A stretch of 64,000 nt of DNA from Planctomycetales bacterium (GTDB lineage: Bacteria; Planctomycetota; Planctomycetia; Isosphaerales; Isosphaeraceae), in assembly GCA_027451885.1 (NCBI GenBank), contig DAIDHX010000125.1, positions 1-64,000 on the forward strand, in the 5' to 3' direction. The notes beneath the pieces were generated by a model. It searched no databases, was not told the origin of the DNA, and saw only the letters and a list, made by a program, of their open reading frames with translations. Positions 7,703 to 15,413 of this stretch are shown here, in pieces. The position numbers and the translations under genes were made by a program. The stretch's first letter is position 1, and each line of letters opens with the position of its first letter.

Positions 7703-9421
7703 TTGGCCTCCCTGTTCGTGATCCAGGGCGTTGACCAGGGCAAACGGTTCGAGCTCGAATCGGGTTCCATTGCGCTTGGCCGCGATAGCACCAACGCGGT
7801 CCGACTCCACGATACCGAGGTCTCGCGCAGGCACGCCGAGCTCCAGCTCGAAACCTCTTCCGCGCGCATTGTGGACCTGGGCTCGGCCAACGGCACGTTC
7901 GTCAATGGCGCGGTCGTGGAGCAGTCCGAGCTCCACTCCGGAGACAGGCTTCAGCTCGGCCAGACGGTGATGCTCTTCCATAACGAGAAGAGCAACGCCC
8001 GCGCCCGCGACCTCACCGCGCGGGTCGATCTCACCCAGGGTGCGCTCGACGATCGCTCAGCCATCCTGGGCCGAATCCCCTCGGATGAAGGCTCGCGCGT
8101 CCTCCAGTCGCCCGACGCCGCCGGCGGCTGGCTTCGTGATCGGCTCATGAACCTCTCGGTCATGTATCGGGCCACGCAGGCGATCAGCCACGTGCTCGAT
8201 ACCGACTCGCTCGCCACGCAGATTCTGGACCTGGTCTTTGAATCCATTGGCGCGGATCGCGGGGCGATTCTGCTCAAGGACAGAGAGGGCGTGCTCGCGC
8301 CCCGCGCGGTGCGCATGAGCGACGCCACCCAGCCTGATGAGCGGATGGCGATCTCGCGGACGATCGTCGACTATGTGCTCGAGAAGCAGGAGGGCGTGAT
8401 CACCACCGACGCACCCCAGGATTCGCGCTTCAACCTGGCGCAGTCGATCGTCGACTTCCAGATCCGGGAGGCGATTTGCGTGCCGATCCAGGGGCGGCAT
8501 TCCACGCTGGGCGTGCTCTACGCCGACGTGCACTCCGGGGCGGCCTCGCTCGCGGCCGCACGCGCGGGCGGGCGCGGACGCTTCAACCAGGAGCAGCTTA
8601 CCTTGATGGCCGCCATCGGGCATCAGGCAGGGCTCGCCTTCGAGAACACCGCCTTCTATCACGACAAGATCGAGGCCGAACGGCTCGCCGCCATCGGCCA
8701 GACCATCGCCACCCTCTCCCACCACATCAAGAACATCCTCCAGGGCGTGCGCGGAGGCAGCTATCTGATCGACCTTGGCCTCAAGGAGAAGGACGACGGC
8801 ATCGTGCGCAGAGGCTGGACGATCGTCGAGAAGAACCAGACGAAGATCTACAACCTGGTGATGGACATGCTCTCGTTTTCCAAGGAGCGTGAGCCGGTCC
8901 TGGAGTTAAGCGACCTGAACGAGACCGTGGGGGACGTGGTGGAGCTGATGCAGCCGCGGGCGGCCGAGATGGGCGTGCAGCTCGAGTGGACGCCTGATGC
9001 GGGCCTGCCGCGAGTGAAGATCGATCCCGAGGGCATCCATCGGGCGGTGCTGAACATCGTCACCAACGCGATCGACGCCAGTGAGGACGCCGCGGAGGCC
9101 CGGGTTCGCGTGACCACGTGCTGGGATGCGGACCGGGCCGTGGCCCAGGTGCGGGTCTCGGATAACGGCGTGGGGATCGATCCCGAGGACGTGGGCGAGA
9201 TCTTTCAGATCTTCGCCTCGACCAAGGGCTCGCGCGGGACGGGGCTGGGGCTGCCGGTCTCACAGAAGATCATTCGCGAGCACGGGGGGTCGATCAACGT
9301 GGAATCCCAGCCGGGGCAGGGGGCGACGTTCATTCTCGAGCTCCCCATGAACCGGCCGGGTGATCCGCGGTCTTCGCCAGGTCAAACCTTCGCCGAGGGG
9401 GCGGTCATTGCGGATTCGTAG
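7703..9421 (+). CDS. FHA-GAF-histidine kinase
   Basis: Signal-transduction kinase without membrane segments. From the N-terminus: an FHA domain (about residues 1-90; GRDST, SRRHAEL, DLGSANGTFVNG, the canonical phosphothreonine-binding residues), a linker, a GAF domain (about 145-300), a dimerisation/H-box region with LSHHIKNIL near 338, and a HATPase domain (about 430-555) with N-box NIVTNAIDAS, G1 DNGVGID and G2 GTGLGLPV. The start is set at TTG 7703 because the ribosome site GGGAGA is 7 nt upstream and the FHA beta-strand begins immediately; GTG 7661 is also in frame. It is co-directional with the chaperone cluster, about 60 nt downstream. No response regulator is adjacent. The stop overlaps the convergent sigma factor gene by 17 nt. 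The FHA domain implies input from a Ser/Thr kinase, which is an inference. Confidence 0.87.
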   Translation: MASLFVIQGVDQGKRFELESGSIALGRDSTNAVRLHDTEVSRRHAELQLETSSARIVDLGSANGTFVNGAVVEQSELHSGDRLQLGQTVMLFHNEKSNARARDLTARVDLTQGALDDRSAILGRIPSDEGSRVLQSPDAAGGWLRDRLMNLSVMYRATQAISHVLDTDSLATQILDLVFESIGADRGAILLKDREGVLAPRAVRMSDATQPDERMAISRTIVDYVLEKQEGVITTDAPQDSRFNLAQSIVDFQIREAICVPIQGRHSTLGVLYADVHSGAASLAAARAGGRGRFNQEQLTLMAAIGHQAGLAFENTAFYHDKIEAERLAAIGQTIATLSHHIKNILQGVRGGSYLIDLGLKEKDDGIVRRGWTIVEKNQTKIYNLVMDMLSFSKEREPVLELSDLNETVGDVVELMQPRAAEMGVQLEWTPDAGLPRVKIDPEGIHRAVLNIVTNAIDASEDAAEARVRVTTCWDADRAVAQVRVSDNGVGIDPEDVGEIFQIFASTKGSRGTGLGLPVSQKIIREHGGSINVESQPGQGATFILELPMNRPGDPRSSPGQTFAEGAVIADS

Positions 9422-11225
9422 GCTGCTTTTCCCCGGGCGCGGGGACGACTTCGGTCGGCGGGGCTTCCCCTTCGACCCGCTGCCGACCGGGCGCGGGGAC
9501 GACCTCGGTCGGCTCGGCTTCCTCTTCGACCGGCCGCCGCCGGGGCGCGGCCCCAGCACGCGGGCTCCGAGGGGACGACGAACGCGGCGAGGGCTCCTGC
9601 GCGACAGGAGTGCCTTCGTCTTCCGCGGCCTCCAGGCGGCCGTCCTCCTCCGCTCTGGCCTCGCTCAGCTCGCCCTGAACGCCCTCCATCGAGCTAATGA
9701 TCAGGATCCCGTCGCGCACGCAATAGGCCAGGTTGAGCTGCTTGAGCAAGAGCCGGAGCGTGGTCTTGAGCGGCACGCCCTCGAGATCGATCGCGACCGT
9801 CGAGTTCATGCTGACCTCGGCATCCTGGAGACCTTGCGGATCCACGTAGATCGGCAGACCGTCGGATTGCTTGGCGGTGGTCGCCTGCTTCAGATACTTG
9901 AGCACATCGCCCAGAGGGGTCTCATTGGCGAACGACATGGCGATGGGGGTATCGAGCGTCTTCCAGATGGCCCGGTCGCGCGGGTTCCTGGTCCTCGCCT
10001 CAAGATAACCAAGCTGGGTGGCGATCGAGGTCCGGAGCTGCAGTTTACGGGTTTGCGCGCGGATGCGCTCCTGTTCCGAGTTGGGACCGAAACCGCCCCC
10101 CTCCATGGCGGCCATCATGCCGCCGCCACCCATCGCCCCGGCCATGCCCCCCGGACGTTGGCCCATCATGGCGCTCATGGCCCCGGCCATGCCAGGACCT
10201 CTGCTCATCATGCCGCCGGCTGGTCCGCCGGGGGGTATCGCCTGTGCGGCGGCCTTCTGCGATTCGGCGGGGCCGTGTTTGGTAAATCCCCCCTGGGGCG
10301 CTGCACCACCAGCGCCCCCAGCCTGATACTCCGCGGCCGCGAATGCGGCTGTTCCCGCCGCGACCACGAACGGGACCGCGATCAACTTGGCCTTGCTCCA
10401 GAACATGGTTTCGAGCACTCCCTGGGCTAGAGATTTCACAGTTGGGGAAAGGATCGACGCGGACGCGGCTGTCAGACCGCCGAGCACGGCTTTCGCCGCG
10501 GCCAGCGTGGCGGCCTCGAGCTTGTGCGGCACAGCCGCCTGGGCCGGCGAAAGTGCAAGCTGGCCACCGAGCGCTGCTCCCGAGAGTGCAACGCCCCGCT
10601 GCAGCAGCCTGTGTGAGAGCAGGTCGCGGGCTCTTGAGAGCCGGCCCTTCACGGTGCCGACGGGGCAGGCCATCCGCGCGGCAGCCTGCTCGTGGGTCAT
10701 GCCCTCGAGGTAGCAGAGCACAATGGGCTTACGGTATCGCTCGGGCAGGCGGTTGACCTCGGCATGGAGCAGGTCCTGGAGCTCGGCGTCCTCGAGCGTC
10801 CGGGTGCCGGAATCACGCCCGTCCGCGGAGCTTGACGAGCCCATGATCGCATCTCCAGCGGCAACAAGCGCCGCGCGGCGGGCCGCCGCTGTGCGGGCCT
10901 TCATCGCAACCCGATACGCCACGCCATGCAGCCAGCTCGCGAGGACCTCCCTGCGCCTGAGCCCGCGTGCCTTGCGAACGAGGATCACAAAGGTCGCCTG
11001 GAACGCGTCGTCGACGTCGTTTGGATCGCGCAGCAGGCGCCTGAGCACACCCAGCACCATCGGCCCATGACGCACCAGGATCGCCTCAAAGGCGGACTCA
11101 TCGCCCGACGCCAGAAACCGCGCCAGCAGCTCGCCGTCTGGCAGACCGGCCGCGGTCCCGGTGTCGAATAACCGGCCGATCTGCGCGACCACTGTGCCTG
11201 AGATCCGACCGCCCGCGAGGCCCAT
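9405..11225 (-). CDS. Long ECF sigma factor with membrane segment and STN-like C-terminus
   Basis: A 606-aa ECF-type sigma factor of the planctomycete long kind. Sigma region 2 lies at about residues 40-105 (FEAILVRHGPMVLGVLRR, DVDDAFQATFVILVRKA, ASWLHGVAYRVA) and region 4 at about 150-210 (LPERYRKPIVLCYLEGMTHEQ, GTVKGRLSRAR). A hydrophobic helix follows near 285-305 (LIAVPFVVAAGTAAFAAA), then a Gly/Met/Pro-rich linker, then an STN/secretin-like domain near 455-550 (TPLGDVLKYLK, LPIYVDPQGL, VPLKTTLRLLLKQLNLAY). The start ATG 11225 was chosen because it aligns exactly with the start of the paralog at 12986 and has GGAGGGG upstream; ATG 11270 is possible. The C-terminal part probably sits across the membrane as a sensor or anchor. 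No separate anti-sigma factor is nearby. Confidence 0.85.
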   Translation of the reverse strand: MGLAGGRISGTVVAQIGRLFDTGTAAGLPDGELLARFLASGDESAFEAILVRHGPMVLGVLRRLLRDPNDVDDAFQATFVILVRKARGLRRREVLASWLHGVAYRVAMKARTAAARRAALVAAGDAIMGSSSSADGRDSGTRTLEDAELQDLLHAEVNRLPERYRKPIVLCYLEGMTHEQAAARMACPVGTVKGRLSRARDLLSHRLLQRGVALSGAALGGQLALSPAQAAVPHKLEAATLAAAKAVLGGLTAASASILSPTVKSLAQGVLETMFWSKAKLIAVPFVVAAGTAAFAAAEYQAGGAGGAAPQGGFTKHGPAESQKAAAQAIPPGGPAGGMMSRGPGMAGAMSAMMGQRPGGMAGAMGGGGMMAAMEGGGFGPNSEQERIRAQTRKLQLRTSIATQLGYLEARTRNPRDRAIWKTLDTPIAMSFANETPLGDVLKYLKQATTAKQSDGLPIYVDPQGLQDAEVSMNSTVAIDLEGVPLKTTLRLLLKQLNLAYCVRDGILIISSMEGVQGELSEARAEEDGRLEAAEDEGTPVAQEPSPRSSSPRSPRAGAAPRRRPVEEEAEPTEVVPAPGRQRVEGEAPPTEVVPAPGEKQPTNPQ

Positions 11226-11426
11226 GCGCCCCTCCGATCGCCGCGCGTGTGCATCTTCCAGAGACTCCATCTATTAGTCCCCGGAACTCGCCCGAGCGAT
11301 ACGCGATTCCGCAAAATCTCCGAAATCGAGAACGGAGCGGCCGGATGCACCCGGTTCACCTCCCAGTCGCAGCCGGCCGAAGTGGCTCTCAGCCGAGGCT
11401 GACCTGAACACCGCCTTGGGCTCGTG

Positions 11427-12986
11427 TCACTTGTCGCTTTCGAGCTCCAGCAGTGCCAGCTTTTGCTCATCGATGACGCTTTCCACCGAGCTGATGAAGA
11501 GGATCCCGTTGTGGACGCAGAACGCCAGGCCAATCTCGCGCAGCAGCAGGCGCAACGAGTCCTTGAGCGGGATGTCCTCGAGCTCGATCGTCACCGTCGA
11601 GCTCAGGGACTTCTCGGCTTCCGACAGACCGATGGGATCGATGTAGATGGCGAGCGGAGCCGCCTTCGAGTCCCTGGCGGCCTGTTTGATCCGCTTGAGC
11701 ACGTCCTCGAGCGGGGTTTCGGCGGCGAAGGAGAGCGTGATCGGCGTGTCGAGGAACTTCCAGACAGCCTGGCTGCGGGGACTCCTGTCGAGCTTCCGAA
11801 GCAAGGCGTCGTTTCTTGCGACCCGGATAGGCCAGTATTCACTGTCATCCTGCGCGGCGTTTGGATTCGAGCCGCCGGCGTTGTTGGAACCACCCGTCAT
11901 GGGCACGCTGGCAGCAACACCCATCGACCCGGGCGACGGGCCCTGGCCTCCCTGCTGATTGGCCGCGGGGGGCGCGTTCGCGGTTACGGGATTTGCCGCT
12001 GGGGAGCGTGGGCCGCTTCCGGCCTGGGGCGCGCCTGCGTTCCGGCCCTGGGGCGGGTTCCCCTGGAGCGGCGCGGCCGAGAAGAACTCGCCCGCGGCGG
12101 AGGCCGCCAGCATCCCTGCCGCGCAGATCACGATCGACGCCGGTGCGATCAGGAGCTTGACTCGGGTCCAGTACATGGCGGTAAGAACTCCCTGTGCGAG
12201 TGTGGTGACGGAGTACGAGAGAATGGCGGTGGAAGCCGCGTGAAAGCCGAGCGTGGCCTTGGCCGCGGCCATGGCGGCGGATTCGAGCGTTTGCGGAACG
12301 GCGGCCTGGGATGCAGGAAGCTCGAGCTGCGAGCCGATCGCGGCGGCCGTAAGCGCGATCCCTCTGCGGGTGAGCCTGCGCGAGAGGATCGCCTTGCCGC
12401 GCGCCAGTCGCCCCTTGAGCGTGCCAGGCGGGCAGCCGAGCCGCTCAGCCGCCTGGTCGTTCGTCAGCCCTTCCAGGTAGCAGAGCACGAGCGCAGCGCG
12501 ATACCTGGCGGGCAAGCGCGCGAGCTCCGCATGCAGGCTGAGCTGGCTCTCCTCGAGCTCGCTCGAGCGCTCTTGCGATACGCCCGTACTCGAGCCGAGC
12601 ACGCCTCGATCGGCCCCTTCACGCAGTTTGCGCTCGCGCAGGGCAGCGAGCCCCCGCGCCCGCAACGCAACGCGATACGCCACGCCATAAAGCCAGTTGG
12701 CCATGAGATCGCCACGCCTGAGCGAAGCCGCCTTGCGGACCAGGATCACGAACGTCGCCTGGAACGCGTCGTCGACGTCATTGGGATCGCGGAGCAAGCG
12801 CCTGAGCACACCCAGCACCATGGGCCCGTGCCGCCGCACGAGCGCCTCGAACGCTGCCTCGTCCCGGTCGGTGGTGAACCGGGCGAGAAGCGTGGCGTCA
12901 TCCAGACCGGCCGCCGTCCCGCTGCTGAACAATCGGCCGAGCGCCGTGACCGCGATGCCCGACGCCTGGCTTCTCGGCAGGCCCAT
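11427..12986 (-). CDS. Long ECF sigma factor, paralog of the neighbouring gene
   Basis: A 519-residue paralog of the gene at 9405-11225 with the same architecture: sigma region 2 (FEALVRRHGPMVLGVLRR, DVDDAFQATFVILVRKA), region 4 (LPARYRAALVLCYLEGLTNDQ, GTLKGRLARGK), a hydrophobic helix near residue 290 (LLIAPASIVICAAGMLAASAA), a long Pro/Gly/Asn/Ala-rich linker, and an STN-like end (TPLEDVLKRIKQAA, LAIYIDPIGL, IPLKDSLRLLLREIGLAFC). The start ATG 12986 has GGAGG 8 nt upstream; ATG 13001 overlaps that site and is less likely. The two genes are same-strand neighbours about 200 nt apart, so they probably arose by tandem duplication, with the linkers diverging most. They may respond to different signals. 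Confidence 0.85.
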   Translation of the reverse strand: MGLPRSQASGIAVTALGRLFSSGTAAGLDDATLLARFTTDRDEAAFEALVRRHGPMVLGVLRRLLRDPNDVDDAFQATFVILVRKAASLRRGDLMANWLYGVAYRVALRARGLAALRERKLREGADRGVLGSSTGVSQERSSELEESQLSLHAELARLPARYRAALVLCYLEGLTNDQAAERLGCPPGTLKGRLARGKAILSRRLTRRGIALTAAAIGSQLELPASQAAVPQTLESAAMAAAKATLGFHAASTAILSYSVTTLAQGVLTAMYWTRVKLLIAPASIVICAAGMLAASAAGEFFSAAPLQGNPPQGRNAGAPQAGSGPRSPAANPVTANAPPAANQQGGQGPSPGSMGVAASVPMTGGSNNAGGSNPNAAQDDSEYWPIRVARNDALLRKLDRSPRSQAVWKFLDTPITLSFAAETPLEDVLKRIKQAARDSKAAPLAIYIDPIGLSEAEKSLSSTVTIELEDIPLKDSLRLLLREIGLAFCVHNGILFISSVESVIDEQKLALLELESDK

Positions 12987-13118
12987 ACCCTGTACCTCCA
13001 TTCCGCCGCGCCCGGTGGCGTTTGCCCCTGGCTTCAGATACTCTCGCGAGCTGCCCGGGGGGATGCGCGACTTCCGGCGAAAACCGCCACGCCGGCGCAG
13101 ATTTCAGCCGTGTCTGGC

Positions 13119-13583
13119 TTACTGACGCACCTGCAGCAGCTTGCGCATGCGCACCCGAAGCGTTTCCCAGGGGCTTTCGAGGGCAGGGGGGTCGAGGTCA
13201 GGCTCGTCCTCGAGCGGCTCCGGACGACCCTCGTGATCGACCTGCACAAACTGCATGAGCCCGTCCATCCAGGGCGATCCGTGTTCGACCAGCGGTTCGC
13301 CATAGAGCGCGACGATGATCTGCGCCCGCGCCCTGTGGATTTCCCGCCCTCGGATCAGGACGACGCGCCCGACCGGCACCGGCTCATAGCAGCGCACGTC
13401 GAGAACGCGCTTCAAAACCAGATTCGCCCTGAGCCCGGCCGCACGAAACGCGGTCGCGTAACCTGCCTCAAGCGCCAGCGAGAGCAAGACCCCGGCGTAC
13501 AAGGTACCGTAATGATTGGCGTCACGCGGCAGGATCAGACGATGAGTCAGGGTCTCCAAATCGTTCGGGGGCGATTCGGCCAT
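13119..13583 (-). CDS. Hotdog-fold acyl-CoA thioesterase
   Basis: A 154-residue hotdog-fold protein resembling acyl-CoA thioesterases of the YciA/BFIT group. The signature is near the N-terminus: THRLILPRDANHYGTLYAG, matching the pattern of the family helix with the catalytic Asp/Asn and GTxxxG, followed by VLLSLALEAGYATAFRAAG. A second strand block VGRVVLIRGREIHRARAQIIVAL is typical of the beta-sheet that lines the pantetheine tunnel. The C-terminal 40 residues are Pro/Glu-rich and unlike the core. The start at ATG 13583 is preceded by GAGG at 7-8 nt; ATG 13592 is an alternative. No partner gene is close. Confidence 0.75.
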   Translation of the reverse strand: MAESPPNDLETLTHRLILPRDANHYGTLYAGVLLSLALEAGYATAFRAAGLRANLVLKRVLDVRCYEPVPVGRVVLIRGREIHRARAQIIVALYGEPLVEHGSPWMDGLMQFVQVDHEGRPEPLEDEPDLDPPALESPWETLRVRMRKLLQVRQ

Positions 13584-13687
13584 GCTCATCACCTCGCCGC
13601 GATGGACCGGGAAATGTGCCGGGAGATGAATGCGACAGGGCTAGACTATCAGCCCATTCTGCGGCAGGCAACGGACTCGCGCGCAAC

Positions 13688-13709
13688 AAAAAACCCTCCG
13701 CGAGGAGGG
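13688..13709 (-). terminator. Rho-independent terminator after initiator tRNA
   Basis: Read on the minus strand: stem CCCTCC, tetraloop TCGC, GGAGGG, then six T residues (the A run at 13688-13693 on the plus strand). It lies about 20 nt downstream of the tRNA 3' end at 13731 and fits a simple intrinsic terminator. Confidence 0.8.
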
Positions 13710-13730
13710 CATTGAAACGGACCCTTCAAA

Positions 13731-13803
13731 TTGCGCCGGTAGGGATCGAACCTACGACCTCCAGGTTATGAGCCTGGCGAGCTAACCGCTGCTCCACGGC
13801 GCA
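13731..13803 (-). tRNA. tRNA-fMet (initiator, anticodon CAU)
   Basis: A 73-nt cloverleaf on the minus strand: acceptor stem TGCGCCG/CGGCGCA, D stem GAGC/GCTC, anticodon stem CCAGG/CCTGG with loop CTCATAA (anticodon CAT), T stem GTAGG/CCTAC with TTCGATC loop, discriminator A. The initiator hallmark A11:U24 is present and the body closely resembles bacterial initiator tRNAs. Two features are atypical: the 1-72 position can form U1:A72 rather than a mismatch, and the conserved three G:C pairs are reduced to two, with A29:U41. CCA is not encoded. A -10-like TACTAT lies a few nt upstream of the 5' end. Confidence 0.88.
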
Positions 13804-14009
13804 ATCCAATAGTATCCTGACCCCCCGGCCAGGGGAAGGGGCGCGGCGAAAAAACCGCGTGAAGCGGAGCAAGTTCTTCCCCTCCGGGCGCCTCGCTTCT
13901 ATGTTTCTGAGCGATCGCAACGATCGTGCTGGCCTTGTTTTAAGAAAGAGCCGCGAGCCGGGCGAGTTGACCCGTGGGCGAGGTCGAAGATTCTCAGGGA
14001 GCGGAGCGA

Positions 14010-14924
14010 TTGTCGAAGCGCCGAGGGGGACCAGGGACCGTGCACGCGTCGATCAAGGCTTATCTCGATTCACTTACGAGCGAGCAGAACGCCTCGCCGC
14101 ATACCCTGCGGAATTACACCGAGGATCTTCGGCTTTTCCAGAGCTTCCTTGATCAAGAAGCGCATGCGGGGAGCGATCCGACGCAGGTCGATCCGAGGCA
14201 ACTGCGGCGCTACTCCGCCTGGCTTTCTGGGGAGGGCTACGCGCCCAGCACGATTGCGCGGCGGCTGGCCAGCCTGCGCTCGTTCTATCGCTTTTTGAGA
14301 CGCGGCGGCCAGTGTGTCTCCGACCCCACGGCAGCGCTTCGCAACCCCAAGCAACCCAGGCGGTTGCCTCGGCTCTTGCGGGTCGACGAGGTCATCAAGC
14401 TGCTCGACGGCATCGGCATGGAAACCGAGATCGGCCTGCGCGATCGGGCGATGTTCGAGACGCTTTACGGCGGCGGTTTGCGCGTATCTGAGCTGGTCGG
14501 CCTCGATCTGCGCGACCTCGACCTGGGAGAGGGCCTGGCGCGGGTGCGCGGCAAGGGGCGTAGGGAGCGGCTCTGCCCGCTGGGAGACATGGCCTCGCGC
14601 TGCCTCGGCTACTGGGTTGCGGCTCGCAAGCCGCGGCACGCCGACGAGCCAGCCGTCTTCCTCAATCAGCGCGGGTCCCGGCTCACCACTCGCAGCGTGG
14701 GCAGGATTCTCGAACATCGCCTGCTCGTTGCCGGGCTCGTCGATCGCGCCAGCCCCCACACCCTCAGGCACAGCTTCGCCACCCATCTTCTCGACCGCGG
14801 CGCAGACCTACGCAGCGTCCAGGAATTGCTCGGCCACCGCAAATTAACCAGCACGCAAGTCTACACCCACGTCACACGCGAGCGTTTGCTGAATATCTAT
14901 CAGGGAGCACACCCACGGGTCTAA
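14010..14924 (+). CDS. xerC: XerC/XerD-type tyrosine recombinase
   Basis: Tyrosine recombinase of about 304 residues, the normal size for Xer proteins that resolve chromosome dimers at dif. The SAM-like core-binding domain spans roughly residues 10-95 (YLDSLTSEQNASPHTLRNY, LASLRSFYRFL). The catalytic domain follows with the expected residues: Arg in GGGLRVSELVGLDL, Lys in VRGKGRRERLCPL, HxxR in SPHTLRHSFATHLL, His in LLGHRKL and Tyr in TQVYTHVTRERL. The start is taken at TTG 14010, with AGGGAGCGGAG just upstream; GTG 13974 is an in-frame alternative. It stands alone on the plus strand with no mobile-element features around it, which favours the housekeeping Xer role over an integrase. Confidence 0.9.
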   Translation: MSKRRGGPGTVHASIKAYLDSLTSEQNASPHTLRNYTEDLRLFQSFLDQEAHAGSDPTQVDPRQLRRYSAWLSGEGYAPSTIARRLASLRSFYRFLRRGGQCVSDPTAALRNPKQPRRLPRLLRVDEVIKLLDGIGMETEIGLRDRAMFETLYGGGLRVSELVGLDLRDLDLGEGLARVRGKGRRERLCPLGDMASRCLGYWVAARKPRHADEPAVFLNQRGSRLTTRSVGRILEHRLLVAGLVDRASPHTLRHSFATHLLDRGADLRSVQELLGHRKLTSTQVYTHVTRERLLNIYQGAHPRV

Positions 14925-15413
14925 TTGACTCGCGGTCGGGGCGGATTCGCCCTGCTCGTCAGAGGTGCTCAAGCTCTTGCGGTCCCCGACGGACCACGGA
15001 ACAGGCGATGTGCCCAGTTCGAGCCACGCTGGCTCGCGCCCCATGCGCCCACCTTGAAGATCCCGGCCCAACCGCGATCGAGACCGAAACGCGTGGCGCG
15101 CCTTCGTACCCACAACGACCGAGCCGTTCCCTGGTTCAGGTCGCCTCGCTGACCAAATAAAGCAACCTGGGCGCCGTTTGATTCTTTTTTTTGACGGTGT
15201 TGCATCCATGACATAGTCGTTTTGAAGGAGCAACGAAACTCTGATCCCGCTCGAGCGTATGGGCATGTCGGGGGATCCGATCCCGTTGTGAACCCACGGA
15301 ATGTAGGTGACAGGCGTATCGTATCTGGAATACGATTCTTGAATATAAACGGGGCTCAGGGAAGACGGACTTCCTGGCCGGCGCAACGGCCAAGCAGAAC
15401 GTGAGAACCTCCC
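14925..15413 (+). other. Intergenic region upstream of the pseudo-receiver regulator
   Basis: No convincing coding region. Contents: a T-rich run near 15184-15192, a TTGACG hexamer at 15191-15196 with only a poor -10 partner, and the inverted repeat at 15319-15335 described separately. The region before 15000 shows no clear hairpin terminator for the upstream recombinase gene. Confidence 0.5.
15319..15335. promoter_or_regulatory. Inverted repeat TCGTAT-N5-ATACGA, possible operator
   Basis: A perfect 6-bp inverted repeat, TCGTAT then CTGGA then ATACGA, about 80 nt upstream of the ATG at 15414 in an otherwise GC-rich context. Its size and place fit a dimeric regulator binding site, but no matching -10/-35 pair is evident next to it. 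The regulator is unknown; the downstream gene has its own HTH and could bind here. Confidence 0.4.

Noticed and set aside
11424-13715. Plus-strand open frame of 763 codons
   Set aside because: Covers the reverse complement of the second sigma factor and the thioesterase, which have clear motifs on the minus strand.
13974-14009. GTG at 13974 as the recombinase start
   Set aside because: In frame, but the ribosome site AGGGAGCGGAG sits just before TTG 14010, and the resulting length is closer to other Xer proteins.
15191-15219. TTGACG plus TAGTCG as a promoter for the NtrC-like gene
   Set aside because: The -35 is fair, but the -10 matches consensus poorly and the distance to the ATG is long.
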